NCBI GenBank assembly: GCA_050618055.1
Contig: JBNLVK010000061.1
Location: forward strand, 1-64,000
Reading direction: 5' to 3'
Length of the DNA: 64,000 nucleotides
Origin: CALDCK01 sp050618055
Lineage (GTDB): Bacteria > Myxococcota_A > UBA9160 > SMWR01
Shown: positions 15,531-24,091 of the stretch, one piece after another
Layout of the letters: the number at the start of each line of letters is the position of its first letter
Numbering within the stretch: position 1 is the stretch's first letter
The notes under the pieces: model-generated
What the model saw: only the letters and a program-made list of their open reading frames with translations
Database searches by the model: none
What the model was told of the DNA's origin: nothing
Program-made: the position numbers and the translations under genes

Positions 15531-16693
15531 ACGGCCTCCCCGAACTCGACCTCGAGCACGCCCTTGACCAGCTCCGCCGACTCCACCGGCAGGCCGGCCA
15601 GCGACGCGGGCAGCGCCACGCGCCGCTCGAAGTCGCGCACCGAGATCCACAGCTCGTCGCCGCGCACCAGCACGTCCACCTCCTCGCGCTCCACCGTCGG
15701 CAGGTCGAGCAGCAGGACGGTGCGGCCGTCGCGCTTCTCGAGCCGCAGCGGGCGGCGCTGCACGAAGCGCGCCGCCGGGTCGCGCTCGCCGTAGAGCTCG
15801 CGTCCCAGGCTGGCCAGCGCCTCGGTGCCGATCAGCTCGCCGCGGCGCAGCGGCGCCCGCAGCAGCGGCACCGGGAAGGAGCGCTCGATGTCGAGCAGCT
15901 CCTCGCGCTCGCGCTCGGCCCAGCGCTCGAAGTAGCCCTGGGCCGCCTCGGCCGGCAGCAGCCGGTTCACCAGCACCGCGTCGGTGCCGACGCCGTGCAG
16001 ACACAGGTAGGCGTAGGAGCGGCGCGTCTCGTCGACCACCACGCGCGCCGGGTTCACCACCAGACGCGCCGAGGTGCGGTCCTCGTCCAGCAGGATCTGG
16101 CGCACGGCGTCGATCTCGTCGTAGAGACGCTCGAAGGCGTCGAACACCTCCTCCGGTGCGACGAAGCGGCCCAGACCCACCCGGTCGGCGACGGGACGCA
16201 GCGCGCGGGCCGCGCGCCGCTTCATGTCCCAGAAGTTCTCCATCACCATGCGCAGCACGTCGGGCAGGCGCAGCAGGCGCAGGGTGGATCCGGTGGGGGC
16301 GCAGTCGACCACGCACAGGTCGCAGGCGCCACTGGCCTCCACCTCGAGCAGCGCGCGCAGGCTGACCAATTCCTCGAGCCCGGGGAACACCAGCAGCTCC
16401 TCGGCCACCACCTCGTCGTCGCTGCCCACCAGCACCGACTGGAGGAACTCCTGGATCTCGGACCAGGAGCGGTCGAGCTCGGCCAGCGCCGACACCTCCT
16501 GGGCGGTCACGTTCGGCGCGACCTCCACCGGGCGCGGACCCACCGGACGCCCCAGCGCGTCGCCCAGGCTGTGGGCCGAGTCGGTGGACAGCACGAACAC
16601 CCGCGAGCCCAGCTCGGCGGCGCGCAGCGCGGTGGCCAGGGCCAGGCTGGTCTTGCCGACGCCGCCCTTGCCGGTGAGGAGGAGCACGCGCAT
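15527..16693 (-). CDS. ArsA/Get3-family ATPase with C-terminal Hsp20-like domain (second of pair)
   Basis: 388 residues. The deviant P-loop G-K-G-G-V-G-K-T-S is at 8-16, switch I has D-S-A-H-S-L-G-D-A-L near 43 and switch II D-C-A-P-T-G-S-T-L-R near 123. The C-terminal 70 residues form an alpha-crystallin-like sheet (ArsA_HSP20), seen as L-L-D-L-P-T and G-V-L-E-V-E-F. No arsenite-binding cysteine triad and no arsenic genes nearby, so arsenic export is unlikely. The ATG overlaps the preceding ArsA stop by one base, favouring a heterodimer with it, as for the mycobacterial BagA/BagB (Rv3679-Rv3680) pair. Confidence 0.88.
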   Translation of the reverse strand: MRVLLLTGKGGVGKTSLALATALRAAELGSRVFVLSTDSAHSLGDALGRPVGPRPVEVAPNVTAQEVSALAELDRSWSEIQEFLQSVLVGSDDEVVAEELLVFPGLEELVSLRALLEVEASGACDLCVVDCAPTGSTLRLLRLPDVLRMVMENFWDMKRRAARALRPVADRVGLGRFVAPEEVFDAFERLYDEIDAVRQILLDEDRTSARLVVNPARVVVDETRRSYAYLCLHGVGTDAVLVNRLLPAEAAQGYFERWAEREREELLDIERSFPVPLLRAPLRRGELIGTEALASLGRELYGERDPAARFVQRRPLRLEKRDGRTVLLLDLPTVEREEVDVLVRGDELWISVRDFERRVALPASLAGLPVESAELVKGVLEVEFGEAV

Positions 16694-17892
16694 CAGGCGC
16701 GCTTCCCTTCGGCGGGGTCGGCGGGGTCGGCGGCGAAGCGCACGTGGAGGGTCGCGCCGTCGAGCCGAGCCTCGCGCAGGGCGAGCGGCGCCACCCGGCG
16801 CGGCAGGCGGATCGCCCGGCGCCGCAGGCCGGCGGTCACCACCAGGTCGTCGTCCACCTTGGCCACGTCGAGCGCGTCGGCGGTGCCCAGGGGCAGCGGC
16901 ACCCGGGCCACGTAGCCGCCCGGCTCCCGCTCGAAGCGCACGCGCGGGGCGCTGCACAGCACGTCGCCGGGCTCCACCTCGGCGAACAGCCGGGCGCCGT
17001 GGGCGCGCAGGCGGGCCAGGCCCGTCACCTCGTCCTGCTGGAGCGGCGCCGGCAGCACCGGCAGCGGCGCGAAGCCCTCCTGCACCTCGGCCAGCCGCTC
17101 CTGCTGGAGCCGCTCCCAGTCGCGGAAGAACTCCACCTCGCCGGCCTCGGGCGGCAGCAGCCGGTTCATCACCACCGCGTCGCAGGGCACCTCGAACAGC
17201 GACAGCTCGGTGTACACGCGGCGCGCCTCGTCGATCACCATGCGCTCCGGCGTGACGACCAGCCTCACGCTGGTGGCGGGATCGGTGAGTCGGCGCTGGA
17301 GCGTCACGAAGCGGCGGTAGACCAGCTCCTCCGCGTCCTCGAAGACCGAGGGGTCGGGCAGCGGCACGCTCACCAGCCGCCGCGCGATCGGCACGGCCAC
17401 GCCCGACAGCGCCTCGAGGGACGGCAGCACGATGCGCAGCATGCCGCGGGCCACCTCGGGCAGGGTGGTGAGGCGCAGCGCCGCGTCGGTCGGCGCGCAG
17501 TCGACCACCACCTGGTCGTACTGGCCCGACGCCAGGTGCCGCTCGACCGCCAGCAGCGTGACGATCTCCTCGGCGCCGGGCAACAACGCCAGCTCCTCGG
17601 CCACCACGGCCTCGATGCCGTGGTAGAGGAACATCGAGACCAGGTACTCCTGGATGCGACCCCAGTGGCGGGCGGTCTCGGCGCGGGCGTCGATCTCCAC
17701 GGCGTCGAGACGCGGGGCGACGGTGCGCGGCTCGGGTCCGAGCCGCTGCTCCAGCACGTCGCCCAGGCTGTGGGCCGAGTCGGCGGAGGCCACCAGCGTG
17801 CGCTGGCCGCGCTCCGCCGCACACACGGCGGCAGCGGCGGCGGTCGTCGTCTTGCCGACGCCACCCTTCCCCGTGTAGAGCACGAGCCTCAC
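16693..17892 (-). CDS. ArsA/Get3-family ATPase with C-terminal Hsp20-like domain (first of pair)
   Basis: 399 residues from a GTG. The P-loop G-K-G-G-V-G-K-T-T is at 8-16, D-S-A-H-S-L-G-D-V-L follows, and D-C-A-P-T-D-A-A-L-R is near 125. A degenerate Hsp20-like sheet occupies about 330-390. It is homologous to the next gene (similar motifs and spacing), so the pair arose by duplication. Possible roles are membrane-protein targeting or chaperoning, with ATP-driven dimer opening (family inference). The start lies 46 bases from the end of the small zinc-ribbon gene on the same strand, so they may share a transcript. Confidence 0.88.
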   Translation of the reverse strand: MRLVLYTGKGGVGKTTTAAAAAVCAAERGQRTLVASADSAHSLGDVLEQRLGPEPRTVAPRLDAVEIDARAETARHWGRIQEYLVSMFLYHGIEAVVAEELALLPGAEEIVTLLAVERHLASGQYDQVVVDCAPTDAALRLTTLPEVARGMLRIVLPSLEALSGVAVPIARRLVSVPLPDPSVFEDAEELVYRRFVTLQRRLTDPATSVRLVVTPERMVIDEARRVYTELSLFEVPCDAVVMNRLLPPEAGEVEFFRDWERLQQERLAEVQEGFAPLPVLPAPLQQDEVTGLARLRAHGARLFAEVEPGDVLCSAPRVRFEREPGGYVARVPLPLGTADALDVAKVDDDLVVTAGLRRRAIRLPRRVAPLALREARLDGATLHVRFAADPADPAEGKRA

Positions 17893-17938
17893 GCACCGAC
17901 GGTAGCACCGGCGCGATCACGCCATGCGCGCGCTCACC

Positions 17939-18148
17939 TCAGGCGGCGCTGGCCACCTCGCTGGCCACGTGCAGCGTCGGACGCGTGCGGACGGGCTCGG
18001 CGCGACGCGTCCAGCGGTGGTCGCAGCGCGGGCACTCGTGCAGGAACACCCAGCCGCGATCGACGACCTCGTCGGTGCGGACCTCCGAGGAGCCGCAGAC
18101 GAGGCAGCGGGTGACGGTGCGATCGACCGGTCGCAGGTTCTGACGCAT
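17939..18148 (-). CDS. Small zinc-ribbon protein
   Basis: 69 residues with one C-x2-C...C-x2-C zinc ribbon (C-L-V-C-G and C-P-R-C-D, separated by about 20 residues and followed by H-R-W). The ATG at 18148 is chosen because GGAGG lies 9 bases upstream; earlier in-frame ATGs (18172, 18187) lack a site. It heads the ArsA-ArsA-metal receptor cluster. Function is unknown; such ribbons bind nucleic acid or act as redox or metal sensors. The 198-base region upstream carries operator-like repeats. Confidence 0.7.
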   Translation of the reverse strand: MRQNLRPVDRTVTRCLVCGSSEVRTDEVVDRGWVFLHECPRCDHRWTRRAEPVRTRPTLHVASEVASAA

Positions 18149-18200
18149 GGACTCGACCTCCAGGGATGCCATCGGTGGGACGCGCACCGCAGCACGGGGA

Positions 18201-18255
18201 TTCGATGCCGTTCGATGCGGTCAGGATCCACCACCCCCGTGACGGATCCGGTCAC
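18201..18255. promoter_or_regulatory. Tandem direct repeats and inverted repeat between divergent genes
   Basis: TTCGATGCCG at 18201-18210 is followed directly by TTCGATGCGG at 18211-18220, two 10-base repeats one helical turn apart. Then GTGAC-GGATCC-G-GTCAC (18239-18255) forms an imperfect inverted repeat. They lie between the zinc-ribbon gene (minus) and the LLM gene (plus) and could be regulator-binding sites for either. No confident -35/-10 pair is visible. Confidence 0.4.
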
Positions 18256-18346
18256 GCCGCCGGGCCGCCGGCCCCGCCTTCCCGCTCCCCCCGGGTGCCT
18301 CCCGGAGCCCCGGGAACGCTACGTTTCCGGCCCTGGAGGGACCCCT

Positions 18347-19360
18347 TTGCGAATCGGACTGATCCTCACTTCCGGCACCGCGCGCGGCGACGTCGAGATG
18401 GCGGTGCGGGCCGAGGCCGCCGGCTTCGACGGCGTCTACACCATCGAGTTCTTCAACCGCCACGGCTACGTGCCGCTGGGCGCCATCGCCCAGGCCACGT
18501 CGCAGGTGCGCATCGGCACCGGCATCGCCAACGCCTTCACGCGCTCGCCGCTGCTCCACGCCAGCGCCGCCATGGATCTCGACGAGCTGTCCGGCGGTCG
18601 GCTGGTGCTCGGGCTCGGCAGCGCCACCCGCCGCATGAACGAGGACTGGTTCGGCATGCCGTTCTCGGCGCCGGCGCCGCGCATGAAGGAGCTGGTGCGC
18701 CTGCTGCGCGCCGCCTTCGAGGCCCAGAAGGGCGGCGGCTTCCGCTGGGAGGGCGAGCACTGGAACCTGAAGGTGCCCGTCTACGCGCGGCCCGGCGCGC
18801 CGCGCGTCGACATCCCCATCTGGATCGCCGCCGTGAACCGGGGAATGATCGCCGCCGCCGGCACGGTCGCCGACGGGCTGGTCGGCCACCCCATCGCCAC
18901 GCGCACCTGGCACCGCGACGTGACCCTTCCCGGCCTGCGCGCCGCCGAGGAGAAGGCGGGGCGGACCGCCGGCGCCTGCGCCCTCGCACCCTACGTGCTG
19001 ACCTCCATCCAGGAGGATCGCGAGCTGGCGGTGCAGGACGCCAAGAACCAGATCGGCTTCTACTACACCACCGCCCTCTACCACTCGATCCTCGAGCACC
19101 ACGGCATGAAGGAGGTGGGCCTTGCGTGCCGCGCCGCGCTCAAGAAGTTCGACGTGAAGGCCATGTGCGAGGCCGTGCCCGACGCGCTGGTGGACGAGAT
19201 CGCCATCGTCGGCACGCCGGACGAGGCGAAGGACAAGCTGTCCCAGTGGAAGGACCTGACCGACCAGCCGCTGCTCTACGCGCCTTCGGTGGGTGTGCCC
19301 GGCGAGCGCATCCAGAGCAACGTCGGCCACATGTTCGAGATCTTCGGGAGCGCCGCTTGA
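18347..19360 (+). CDS. LLM-class oxidoreductase (F420-dependent type)
   Basis: 337 residues from a TTG at 18347 that has GGAGGG 8 bases upstream. The signature is L-R-I-G-L-I-L, A-E-A-A-G-F-D-G-V-Y near residue 20, R-I-G-T-G-I near 49 and L-D-E-L-S-G-G-R-L-V-L-G-L-G near 77, typical of TIGR03617/TIGR03619-like F420 enzymes. Such enzymes act on fatty, aromatic or steroid-like substrates. The stop overlaps the TTG of a hotdog thioesterase by four bases, so the two are coupled. Confidence 0.87.
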   Translation: MRIGLILTSGTARGDVEMAVRAEAAGFDGVYTIEFFNRHGYVPLGAIAQATSQVRIGTGIANAFTRSPLLHASAAMDLDELSGGRLVLGLGSATRRMNEDWFGMPFSAPAPRMKELVRLLRAAFEAQKGGGFRWEGEHWNLKVPVYARPGAPRVDIPIWIAAVNRGMIAAAGTVADGLVGHPIATRTWHRDVTLPGLRAAEEKAGRTAGACALAPYVLTSIQEDRELAVQDAKNQIGFYYTTALYHSILEHHGMKEVGLACRAALKKFDVKAMCEAVPDALVDEIAIVGTPDEAKDKLSQWKDLTDQPLLYAPSVGVPGERIQSNVGHMFEIFGSAA

Positions 19361-20043
19361 GCGAGCAGGAACACCGGCTCCCCTACCCGGTCGACAAGGA
19401 GGAGGCGAGCAAGTGGGCCCAGAAGCGCCGGCTCGCCACCGCCATGCGCCTGGTGATGGAGCGGCTGGTGCCGTCGAACGCGCCGGAGGACGAGCTGGCC
19501 CGCGCGGCCGACGGTCTGGAGCGCTACGCCGAGGCGCTCGCCGCCCACCCGCGCCTGCGCTACGTGCACGGCTACGCCGAGAGCGCCACCGCCGGCGACG
19601 TCGGCGCCTTCTTCGACCAGAGCCCCATGATCGGGCTGGCCAACCCGCTGGCGCCGCCCATCTCCATCGCCAAGACCGGCGAGCGCACCGCGGTGGGGAC
19701 GTGCACGTTCGGATCCGCCTACGAGGGCGCGCCCGGCTGCGTGCACGGCGGCTTCGTGGCCGCCGCCTTCGACGAGGTGCTGGGCTTCGTGCAGTCGCTG
19801 GGCGGTCGGCCCGGCATGACGGGCACGCTCACCATCCGCTACGAGAAGCCCACGCCGCTGCACACCGAGCTGGCCTTCGCGTGCGAGCTGGTGCGCATGG
19901 AGGGTCGCAAGATCTTCACCGAGGGACGCCTGCTGGCCGGCGACCGGCTGTGCGCGAAGGCCCAGGGCCTGTTCATCTCCATCGGCCCCGAGCGCTTCGA
20001 GGCGCTGGAGGAGCAGCGCAGAGCGCTCGAGCCGGAGGGCTGA
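19357..20043 (+). CDS. PaaI-like hotdog-fold thioesterase
   Basis: 228 residues from a TTG overlapping the previous stop. The hotdog domain is in the second half: G-C-V-H-G-G-F-V-A-A-A-F-D-E (about 128-141) is the catalytic helix, and G-x-L-T-I-R-Y-x-K-P-T-P-L the following strands. These hydrolyse acyl-CoA or acyl-ACP thioesters. The N-terminal 80 residues are helical with no recognisable motif and are longer than in ordinary PaaI proteins. Coupling to the LLM enzyme suggests a linked acyl-CoA step (inference). Confidence 0.85.
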   Translation: MSEQEHRLPYPVDKEEASKWAQKRRLATAMRLVMERLVPSNAPEDELARAADGLERYAEALAAHPRLRYVHGYAESATAGDVGAFFDQSPMIGLANPLAPPISIAKTGERTAVGTCTFGSAYEGAPGCVHGGFVAAAFDEVLGFVQSLGGRPGMTGTLTIRYEKPTPLHTELAFACELVRMEGRKIFTEGRLLAGDRLCAKAQGLFISIGPERFEALEEQRRALEPEG

Positions 20044-20044
20044 C

Positions 20045-20884
20045 TCAGCCCTGCCCCAGCTCGTCGGCGTGGCTGCGCCAGACCAGCCCCAGCACGCGCA
20101 TCTCCACCATCATCAGGTAGAGGAAGGCCGCGTTCATGAACGCGTAGCCCACGAGCGTCGGCAGGGCGCCGACCACCGCCTTCGTGGCGACGTCGAAGAC
20201 GGCGTAGATGCCGAGCAGCAGGGCGCAGGCGCCGAAGTAGCTGGGGCGCACCTTGGCGAGCAGCGGCAGCACCGTGACCGGAGTGATGGCCAGCAGGTTC
20301 CCCGAGATGGAGGCGGCGATCCAGGCCATGGGCGCGTAGGCGACGCCGGCCAGCACCAGCGCACCGCCCAGCCACGGGTGGCCGCTGCGGAACGCCCAGA
20401 AGGCCGGGGCGTAGGAGACGAAGGCGGTCGCGATGGCCAGCAGCATGGGCTTGAACAGCTGGCCCGCGCTGTTCACGTCGGGCCAGTTCGGCGCGTTCTC
20501 GCGACCGTCGGCGGTCTCGCGCAGCACCTGCATGCCGTAGCCGAGGAACAGGCACCACACGAACAGCAGCCCGCCCAGGCCGCGCAGGAACAGCAGCGTC
20601 CCGCACGAGAAGAGCGTGCCGGCCGCGATCATCAGCGGACCGGCGTCGCGCAGCGGGTAGGCGAAGGCGCCGAGGAAGGTCTCGGTGAGCGCTTCGCGAT
20701 CGTTCGCGCGGCCCGCCTTCATGGGCTGGCACAGCTCGCCGCAGGCCTTGCAGGTGTCGACCGAGGCCGCGCCGAAGCGGCGGCGGCCGACGCACTCGCC
20801 GCAGAAGACGCTCTCGCAGCCCACGCACATCCAGCGCGCGTCGGCGCCCGGGTGGTTCACGCACTCGAAGGCCGCCATCCCCAC
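20045..20884 (-). CDS. B-box-like zinc finger fused to a multi-span membrane protein
   Basis: 279 residues. Residues 6-52 carry C-x2-H, C-x2-C, C-x2-C and C-x2-C pairs, the bacterial B-box-type zinc finger. About six membrane helices follow from residue 80, resembling DUF4013/Yip1-like proteins. The GTG at 20884 and the ATG two codons later are both possible starts. It is encoded opposite and one base after the thioesterase gene, and lies downstream of the acyl-CoA ligase on the same strand. Function is unknown. Confidence 0.8.
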   Translation of the reverse strand: MGMAAFECVNHPGADARWMCVGCESVFCGECVGRRRFGAASVDTCKACGELCQPMKAGRANDREALTETFLGAFAYPLRDAGPLMIAAGTLFSCGTLLFLRGLGGLLFVWCLFLGYGMQVLRETADGRENAPNWPDVNSAGQLFKPMLLAIATAFVSYAPAFWAFRSGHPWLGGALVLAGVAYAPMAWIAASISGNLLAITPVTVLPLLAKVRPSYFGACALLLGIYAVFDVATKAVVGALPTLVGYAFMNAAFLYLMMVEMRVLGLVWRSHADELGQG

Positions 20885-20921
20885 CGGATCGGCGGACCGG
20901 CGGAAGGTCTGGAGAAGGGCC

Positions 20922-22409
20922 CTAGCGCAGCTCCCGCTTCAGGATCTTGCCCGTCGGGCCCTTGGGGAGGCCCTCGCTGAACTCGATGATGCGCGGGTAC
21001 TTGTAGGCGGCGAGCCGCTCCTTGCACCAGGCCCGGAGCGTGTCGGCGTCCAGGCTCGGATCGTTCGACACGACCACCGCCTTCACCTCCTCGCCGTGGC
21101 TCTCGTGGGGCACGCCCAGCACGGCGGCCTCGACGATCGCCTCGTGGCTGTAGAGCACCTCTTCCACCTCGCGCGGGTAGACGTTGAAGCCGCCGCGCAG
21201 GATCATGTCCTTCACCCGGTCGACGATGGCGTAGCTGCCGCCCTCGTCGCGCACGCCCACGTCGCCCGAGTGGAACCAGCCGCTCTTGAGCGCCTCCTTC
21301 GTGGCGTCGGGGCGCTTCAGGTAGCCCTTCATGACGTTGTGGCCGCGAATGCAGATCTCGCCGCGCTCGCCGTCGGGCACCGGGCGGTCGTTCTCGTCGA
21401 GGATCGCCATCTCGACGCCCCACACCGGGTAGCCGATCGAGCCCGGCGTGCGCGGTCGGCCCGGCTGGTTGAACGACGCGATGGGCGAGGTCTCGGACAG
21501 GCCGTAGCCCTCCAGGATGTCGACGCCGAACTTCTCCTCGAAGCTCTTCATCACCTCGACCGGCATGGGCGCGCCGCCCGACATGCAGATGCGCAGCGTC
21601 GAGAGATCGGGCGCGCGCTCCGGCTCGTGGTTCAGCAGCGCGAAGTACATGGTCGGGACGCCGGCGAAGAGCGTCACCCGGTCGCGCTCCATCACCGAGA
21701 AGGCCTCGTCCGGTCCGAAGCGCGGCAGCAGCGTGTACGTGGCGCCCAGGGCGATCATGGCGTTCTGGATGCAGGTCTGCCCGAAGGAGTGGAACAGCGG
21801 CAGCGTCGCCATGGCCACGTCGTCCGGACCCACCGGCAGCAGCTTCGGCACGACCATGCCGGCGTTGATGAAGAGGTTGCTGTGGGTGAGCTCGGCGCCC
21901 TTGGGCTTGCCGGTGGTGCCCGACGTGTACAGCACGACCGCCGTGTCGGTGGGCTTCGTCGGATGGAGCGCTTCCACCGGATCGGCCGACGCGAGCCCGG
22001 CCACCGTGCCCTCGCCGTCGCCGGCCGCCCACACCACGTCGACGCCCGCCGCCGCGGCGCCCGCCTTCGCCGGCTCCTCGAAGAGCGGGTGCGCCACCAG
22101 CAGCTTCGCCTCGGAATCCTCCAGGTGGTACTGCACCTCCGGACCCGACAGCAGCACGTTCAGCGGCACCACGGTGCAGCCCGCGTACAGGATGCCGAAG
22201 TAGGTGATCGTGAACTCGGGCAGGTTCGGCACCATGATCGCCACCGCCATGCCCGGCTCGATGCCGCGCGCCCGCAGTGACGCGGCCACGCCCCGCGCCG
22301 CGCGATCCAGCTCGGCGTAGCTGAGGGTCCGGTCGTCGTGGCGGATCGCCACATGGTCGGGCCGCTGGTGGGTGCTGCCCTGGAGGATGCTTCCGAGGTT
22401 CAGGTGCAT
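20922..22409 (-). CDS. Long-chain acyl-CoA synthetase (AMP-forming)
   Basis: 495 residues, ANL superfamily. The P-loop-like motif Y-T-S-G-T-T-G-K-P-K-G is near residue 158, G-Y-G-L-S-E-T near 298, the hinge D-R-V-K-D-M-I near 404 and the adenylation lysine in P-T-G-K-I-L-K-R near 488. It converts fatty acids to acyl-CoA via acyl-AMP. Length and hinge match FadD-like or FadK-like short ligases. The ATG at 22409 has AGGAG about 10 bases upstream. Confidence 0.92.
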   Translation of the reverse strand: MHLNLGSILQGSTHQRPDHVAIRHDDRTLSYAELDRAARGVAASLRARGIEPGMAVAIMVPNLPEFTITYFGILYAGCTVVPLNVLLSGPEVQYHLEDSEAKLLVAHPLFEEPAKAGAAAAGVDVVWAAGDGEGTVAGLASADPVEALHPTKPTDTAVVLYTSGTTGKPKGAELTHSNLFINAGMVVPKLLPVGPDDVAMATLPLFHSFGQTCIQNAMIALGATYTLLPRFGPDEAFSVMERDRVTLFAGVPTMYFALLNHEPERAPDLSTLRICMSGGAPMPVEVMKSFEEKFGVDILEGYGLSETSPIASFNQPGRPRTPGSIGYPVWGVEMAILDENDRPVPDGERGEICIRGHNVMKGYLKRPDATKEALKSGWFHSGDVGVRDEGGSYAIVDRVKDMILRGGFNVYPREVEEVLYSHEAIVEAAVLGVPHESHGEEVKAVVVSNDPSLDADTLRAWCKERLAAYKYPRIIEFSEGLPKGPTGKILKRELR

Positions 22410-22463
22410 GGATGGGGGCTCCTGGAGTTTCGCGAACAGGGAGTATGGACCATTCCGCCGCCG

Positions 22464-22485
22464 TATACTCGGAGCGGACGTCCGC
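22464..22485. promoter_or_regulatory. TATACT box followed by a perfect 12-base palindrome
   Basis: TATACT (22464-22469) is followed by GCGGACGTCCGC (22474-22485), a perfect palindrome, in the divergent region between the acyl-CoA ligase and the small plus-strand gene. The arrangement fits a -10 box with an operator over the start of transcription. No good -35 is seen, so the promoter assignment is tentative. Confidence 0.4.
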
Positions 22486-22493
22486 GGGGGGAG

Positions 22494-22778
22494 CTGCATG
22501 CGCGAGAGGCGATCCTGCGCGCCCGCCAGGCGCTGGGCTTCCAGGCCGACGCCGGACCCGCGCCCGCCGACGACTACGACGGCGTCATCACCTACGTGGA
22601 CCGCTACGTCTGGGACGTCACCATGTTCTGCCAGCAGCTCACGCTCTACGTGCGCGACCCCGAGACCGGCTACATCACCGCCACCGGCTGGTCCTGGCGC
22701 CCGTCGGTGGTGCGCAAGACGCCCCAGGGCCACGCGCGCCTGATCCTCGCCGAGCTGTTCGGCCGGAGCCCCGAGTGA
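22494..22778 (+). CDS. Small conserved-looking hypothetical protein with unresolved start
   Basis: About 90-94 residues rich in Y, W and D (D-D-Y-D-G, V-D-R-Y-V-W-D-V). The reading frame has near-uniform G/C at third positions only from about 22503, so coding begins there, yet no ATG, GTG or TTG is in frame nearby. A GGGGGGAG ribosome-like run precedes an in-frame CTG (22494) and an ATG at 22498 that is out of frame. Either CTG is used or a small indel separates the ATG from the frame. An in-frame GTG at 22404 exists but has non-coding-like third positions after it. The next gene's GTG overlaps the stop. Confidence 0.6.
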   Translation: MHAREAILRARQALGFQADAGPAPADDYDGVITYVDRYVWDVTMFCQQLTLYVRDPETGYITATGWSWRPSVVRKTPQGHARLILAELFGRSPE

Positions 22779-23284
22779 GGCAGCGGGCGCGCGTTGCCGG
22801 TGCGGCGCTGCTGTGGATCGCCCTGGCGACCGGCTGCAGCTCCATTCCGAAGGCCGCCGCCATGCAGGCCCGCGACGTCTCGGTCGAGCGCAGCCATCCC
22901 TGGCGCGTCGGCGTGCGCGCGTCGGGGGGACAGGACTTCGAGTTCCGCATCTCCGACGCCGCCTTCGAGCAGGCGCTGCGCGACTCGCTGGTCGCGAGCG
23001 GCGTCTTCCAGGGCCTGGTCGCGCTGGACAGCGGCGACTACCGGCTCGACGTGGTGCTGGGAGACGGCGTCGGCGTGGAGGGACGCGAGCTCACTGTGCT
23101 CTGGAGCCTGTCGCGCGTCGCCGATCGGACGACGGTGTGGCAGGAGCCCGTCACGTCCCGCGGACGCAGCCACCACTTCGTGGGCGGGGTCCGTGGTCGG
23201 CGAAGCCTCGAGTACGCCGCGCGAGAGAACATCCGCCTGGGCATCCAGGCGCTCTCGCGCATCGAGCTTCCGCCCGCCCCGTAG
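22775..23284 (+). CDS. Lipoprotein, hypothetical
   Basis: 169 residues from a GTG overlapping the previous stop by four bases. A hydrophobic leader ends in L-A-T-G-C, a lipobox, so the mature protein should start at Cys near residue 21 and be attached to the outer or inner membrane. The body is beta-rich with no motif I recognise; the S-F-E-x-x-x-R-D-S-L-x-x-S-G-V-F pattern resembles proteins of the DUF4136/LptE-like group that form small mixed sheets. Translational coupling links it to the small upstream gene. Confidence 0.78.
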   Translation: MRQRARVAGAALLWIALATGCSSIPKAAAMQARDVSVERSHPWRVGVRASGGQDFEFRISDAAFEQALRDSLVASGVFQGLVALDSGDYRLDVVLGDGVGVEGRELTVLWSLSRVADRTTVWQEPVTSRGRSHHFVGGVRGRRSLEYAARENIRLGIQALSRIELPPAP

Positions 23285-23338
23285 CGCGCCTCAATCGCCC
23301 CCGGCGTCCGGCCGATGTGTGCAGGCCAGGGGGTATCC

Positions 23339-24091
23339 GTGCAGCTTCTCTCGGGAATCGGCTTCCTGGTCCTGCTGGTGGCGTCGCTCGGCGTGGGCGT
23401 GCGCATGCTGGCGCTGGCCCGTCGCACCGGTCAGGCGCCGGAGCTGCTGCTCGGACTCTCGCTCGTGCTGCTGGCGGGCGTCGGCTACCCGCTGATGGTC
23501 GCCACCCGGGCGCCGGGCCTGCTCGAGCCGCCGCTGCTGGGCGCGGTGGCGGTGGGCGGCGTGCTGGCCATCGACGTCTCGGTCGCACTGCTGTTCGCCT
23601 TCACCTGGCGCGTGTTCCGCTCGGGCTCGCGCCTGGCGCGGAGCGCAGCGCTCCTGGCCATGGCGGCGACCGCCCTCCACTTCCTGTGGGCGGCCGGACC
23701 GAACTGGGCCGCCGTCTCGCCCGAGAGCCTGACCGGCCGCACCCGCCTGCCGGCGATCCTCCAGCTGCTGCTGTGCGTGGCCGCCTACGGCTGGAGCGCC
23801 GTCGAGGCGCTCGCCCTGCACGGGAAGCTGCGCAAGCGCCTGGCGCTGGGTCTGGCCGACCCGCTGGTGTGTCACCGCACCGGACTGTGGGCGCTGGTGA
23901 GCATCGCCGCCGGCTCGGCCGGGCTCGTGAACGTCTTCTACCTGGCCGCCGGCGTCGACGTGCTGCGCTCGGACCCGGCCCAGCTGCTCACCGCCGCCGC
24001 CGGCATCACCCAGAGCGTGGGCCTCTACCTGGCCTTCCTGCCCCCACGCACCTGGGCCGACCGGGTGCGCGCGCGGGCCGCCGCCCCCTAA
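23339..24091 (+). CDS. Seven-helix membrane protein, unknown function
   Basis: About 250 residues with seven predicted hydrophobic helices evenly spread and short loops. The GTG at 23339 with AGGGGG before it is preferred over an ATG at 23315 that lacks a site. No enzyme motif is visible; topology resembles small 7TM sensory or carotenoid-like membrane proteins, but no retinal lysine signature is evident. It converges on the sulfatase-fold gene with a 4-base overlap. Confidence 0.75.
   Translation: MQLLSGIGFLVLLVASLGVGVRMLALARRTGQAPELLLGLSLVLLAGVGYPLMVATRAPGLLEPPLLGAVAVGGVLAIDVSVALLFAFTWRVFRSGSRLARSAALLAMAATALHFLWAAGPNWAAVSPESLTGRTRLPAILQLLLCVAAYGWSAVEALALHGKLRKRLALGLADPLVCHRTGLWALVSIAAGSAGLVNVFYLAAGVDVLRSDPAQLLTAAAGITQSVGLYLAFLPPRTWADRVRARAAAP

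Noticed and set aside
15527..17892. An arsenic resistance operon
   Set aside because: No arsR, arsB, acr3 or arsC, and no arsenite-binding Cys triad. The Hsp20-like tails fit chaperone-type ArsA relatives.
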